Assembly (NCBI RefSeq): GCF_001592365.1
Contig: NZ_BCWU01000011.1
Coordinates: forward strand, 93,191-157,190
Source: Gordonia hydrophobica NBRC 16057
GTDB taxonomy: Bacteria > Actinomycetota > Actinomycetes > Mycobacteriales > Mycobacteriaceae
Length of the DNA: 64,000 nucleotides
Direction: 5' to 3'
Under the pieces are notes generated by a model that ran no database searches, was not told the origin of the DNA, and saw nothing but the letters and a program-made list of their open reading frames with translations. Below, piece by piece: positions 62,355 through 64,000 of this stretch; position 1 is the first letter of the stretch; each line of letters opens with the position of its first letter. Both the position numbers and the translations under genes were made by a program.

Positions 62355-64000
62355 CCGCCATCGACACCGACGTGCCCGCCCTCGAAGTCACCGACCTCCA
62401 CGTGACCTTCGATTACCCGCGCCCCGCGGTCGCAGGAATCAGCCTGCACGTCGACCGCGGCGAGATCGTCGCGCTGGTCGGCGAGTCGGGTTCGGGAAAG
62501 ACGATGACCGCCAAAGCCGCCATCGGGTTGCTCCCTGCCGGGGCTACCGCCACCGGTTCCGTGCAGGTCGACGGCCAGGAGGTGCTCGGTCTGTCGGAGC
62601 GGGAGCTCACGGAGATTCGCGGCAATCGCGTGGCGATGGTCTTCCAAGAACCGCAGACTGCTCTCAACCCGGTGCAGACGATTGGCTGGCAGGTGCGACA
62701 AGCGCTCACCCGCCATCAGAAGCTGTCGCGGTCGCAAACACGTGAGCGCGCCGTAGAACTGCTCCGCCTCGTCGAGATACCCGATCCGGAGAAGCGTATC
62801 GCGTACTACCCTCACCAGCTGTCTGGCGGCCAGAAGCAACGAATCGTGATCGCGTTGGCCCTTGCCGGCGATCCAGCGCTGCTCCTCGCTGACGAACCGA
62901 CGACGGCGCTCGACGTCTCCGTGCAGCGCGAGATCCTCGATCTGCTGGTCCGTCTCCGCGACCGCACGCACGCGGGCATTCTGCTGATCACGCACAACCT
63001 CGGCGTGGTCGCCGAGATCGCCGACCGGGTGGTCGTCGTGCAGTTGGGCGAGACCGTCGAAACCGGCGAGGTCCAGCAGATCTTCGCGCGTCCCACCGAC
63101 TCGTACACCCGGCAGCTTCTCGCGTCCGTGCCTCGATTGGACGCTGCGGACCGTACACAGCGAACCGACACCGGAGACCGGACTGCCCCGAAGCCGGTGG
63201 TCGCCGTCGAGCGGGTGACCGTCGAGCATCCGGGATCGTTCGGCTCCAAGTCCCATGTCGCGTTGTCGGAGGTCTCGCTGGTGGTTCAACCGGGGCAGGT
63301 CGTCGGCGTGGTCGGTGAGTCCGGGTCGGGCAAGACGACATTGGGTCGTGCCATCGGAGGTCCTCTTCCGCTCTCGTCCGGCCGCATCCTGGTCGACGGC
63401 CAAGACTTCGCCAAGTTGTCAGGAAAGGAACTGCGCGCCGCTCGACGCCGCATCGCCTTTGTGCCGCAGGACCCGACGGCGTCGCTCGATCCCCGATTCA
63501 CGGTTGCCGAATCGATCCGGGAGCCGTTGGAGATCCAGGGCATTGGTGATCGACGTTCGCGCGCCACTCGCGTCGCCGAACTGCTGACCGCAGTTCAGCT
63601 TCCGACGTCGTTCGCGGCCCGACTTCCGCATGAGCTCTCCGGTGGGCAACGTCAACGAGTCGCGCTCGCGCGTGCATTGTCGACTGACCCAGAGCTTCTC
63701 ATCGCCGATGAGCCGACGAGTGCGCTCGACGTCTCTGTTCAGGCCCGCGTCCTCGACCTGTTCGCTCAACTGCAGGCCGACATCGGCTTCGCCGCACTGT
63801 TCATCAGTCACGATCTGGCCGTCGTACGCCAGGTCTCCGACCGCGTGACCGTGCTCAAAGCCGGCCGAGTCGTGGAGTCCGGAAGTGCGACGCGGATCTT
63901 CATCCAGCCAGCCACGGACTACACCCGAACCCTGGTGGACGCGATCCCGTTCCCCGACCCCGCACGCCCCCGCTTAGGTCGCCCCGTCGCCCCGACACGT
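62351..64000 (+). CDS. ABC transporter ATP-binding protein, two fused ATPase domains, 3' end beyond window
   Basis: The frame is open from the ATG at 62351 to the window edge, giving 550 codons without a stop. It encodes two complete ABC ATPase domains in one chain: Walker A GESGSGKT at about residue 46 and again at about 319, signatures LSGGQKQR and LSGGQRQR, Walker B LLLADEPT and LLIADEPT. This is the DppD-DppF fusion (as in YejF/GsiA-like proteins) that powers the importer encoded before it. The C-terminus is nearly complete at the edge, so probably only a few residues are missing. Confidence 0.93.
   Translation, partial: MTAIDTDVPALEVTDLHVTFDYPRPAVAGISLHVDRGEIVALVGESGSGKTMTAKAAIGLLPAGATATGSVQVDGQEVLGLSERELTEIRGNRVAMVFQEPQTALNPVQTIGWQVRQALTRHQKLSRSQTRERAVELLRLVEIPDPEKRIAYYPHQLSGGQKQRIVIALALAGDPALLLADEPTTALDVSVQREILDLLVRLRDRTHAGILLITHNLGVVAEIADRVVVVQLGETVETGEVQQIFARPTDSYTRQLLASVPRLDAADRTQRTDTGDRTAPKPVVAVERVTVEHPGSFGSKSHVALSEVSLVVQPGQVVGVVGESGSGKTTLGRAIGGPLPLSSGRILVDGQDFAKLSGKELRAARRRIAFVPQDPTASLDPRFTVAESIREPLEIQGIGDRRSRATRVAELLTAVQLPTSFAARLPHELSGGQRQRVALARALSTDPELLIADEPTSALDVSVQARVLDLFAQLQADIGFAALFISHDLAVVRQVSDRVTVLKAGRVVESGSATRIFIQPATDYTRTLVDAIPFPDPARPRLGRPVAPTR

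Noticed and set aside
1..64000. CRISPR arrays, prophage genes, insertion sequences and tRNA-anchored integration sites
   Set aside because: No regularly spaced repeats, transposase or integrase motifs, or tRNA cloverleaf sequences were seen.

Overview
The window is chromosomal DNA from a high-GC actinobacterium of the order Mycobacteriales, most probably Gordonia or a close relative; the genus is an inference. Nearly all genes show GC-rich third positions, frequent GTG starts and ATGA/TGATG stop-start overlaps. The gene content is typical of the order: LysX, a LytR-CpsA-Psr protein, a septum-formation membrane protein, a cutinase, a BfrB-type ferritin, an IdeR-type iron box and a three-gene Bkd complex. 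From memory, the left 21 kb follows the order of the Mycobacterium tuberculosis Rv3815c-Rv3846 region, with insertions and inversions: acyltransferases, Rieske protein, DUF2470 protein, pheA, phosphatase, metallopeptidase, septum protein, serS, LCP protein, ferritin, glpQ1, a membrane protein and superoxide dismutase. In that species the region lies fairly near the replication origin.

Region by region. 0-4.5 kb: two acyltransferases, an acyl-CoA dehydrogenase with a divergent TetR regulator and four AGTACT operator copies, then a metallo-beta-lactamase/Rieske fusion. 4.5-20.8 kb: the conserved core block above, plus a candidate structured RNA (about 4.53-4.68 kb), an iron box (6.42 kb) and a striking DnaA-box cluster in a 476-bp gene-free gap (16.7-17.1 kb). 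20.8-33.7 kb: an accessory catabolic island with less GC-biased codon use. It has a leftward set (SDR, flavin monooxygenase, MFS transporter, amidase), three TetR regulators, an Lcp/MpaB-type (DUF2236) oxygenase, a Tat-exported KstD-like flavoprotein and a secreted serine hydrolase. An identical 17-bp operator occurs at two places in it.

33.7-43.6 kb: an AraC-DinB fusion with a DHFR-like reductase, a compact ECF vitamin-type importer (S-A-A fusion plus T protein), a GDT1-type manganese/calcium transporter, an SDR, a hairpin-rich intergenic repeat, a RecB-like nuclease, a DUF6474 protein, a cutinase and an Imm33-like protein. 43.7-54.8 kb: branched-chain 2-oxoacid dehydrogenase E2-E1beta-E1alpha with a divergent Lrp regulator, a FAD amine/amino-acid oxidase, succinate-semialdehyde dehydrogenase, RraA, LysX and an S4 RNA-binding protein. 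55.1-64 kb: a probable organosulfur-scavenging locus in which a TauD/AtsK-type dioxygenase and a large formylglycine sulfatase are divergent from an oligopeptide-type ABC importer (lipoprotein, two permeases, fused double ATPase running off the window end).

No tRNA, rRNA, CRISPR array, transposase or integrase gene was recognised. The main unexplained signals are the DnaA-box cluster away from any dnaA/dnaN gene, the shared TetR operator of the island, the candidate RNA at 4.5 kb and the sulfate-ester locus that uses a peptide-type importer.
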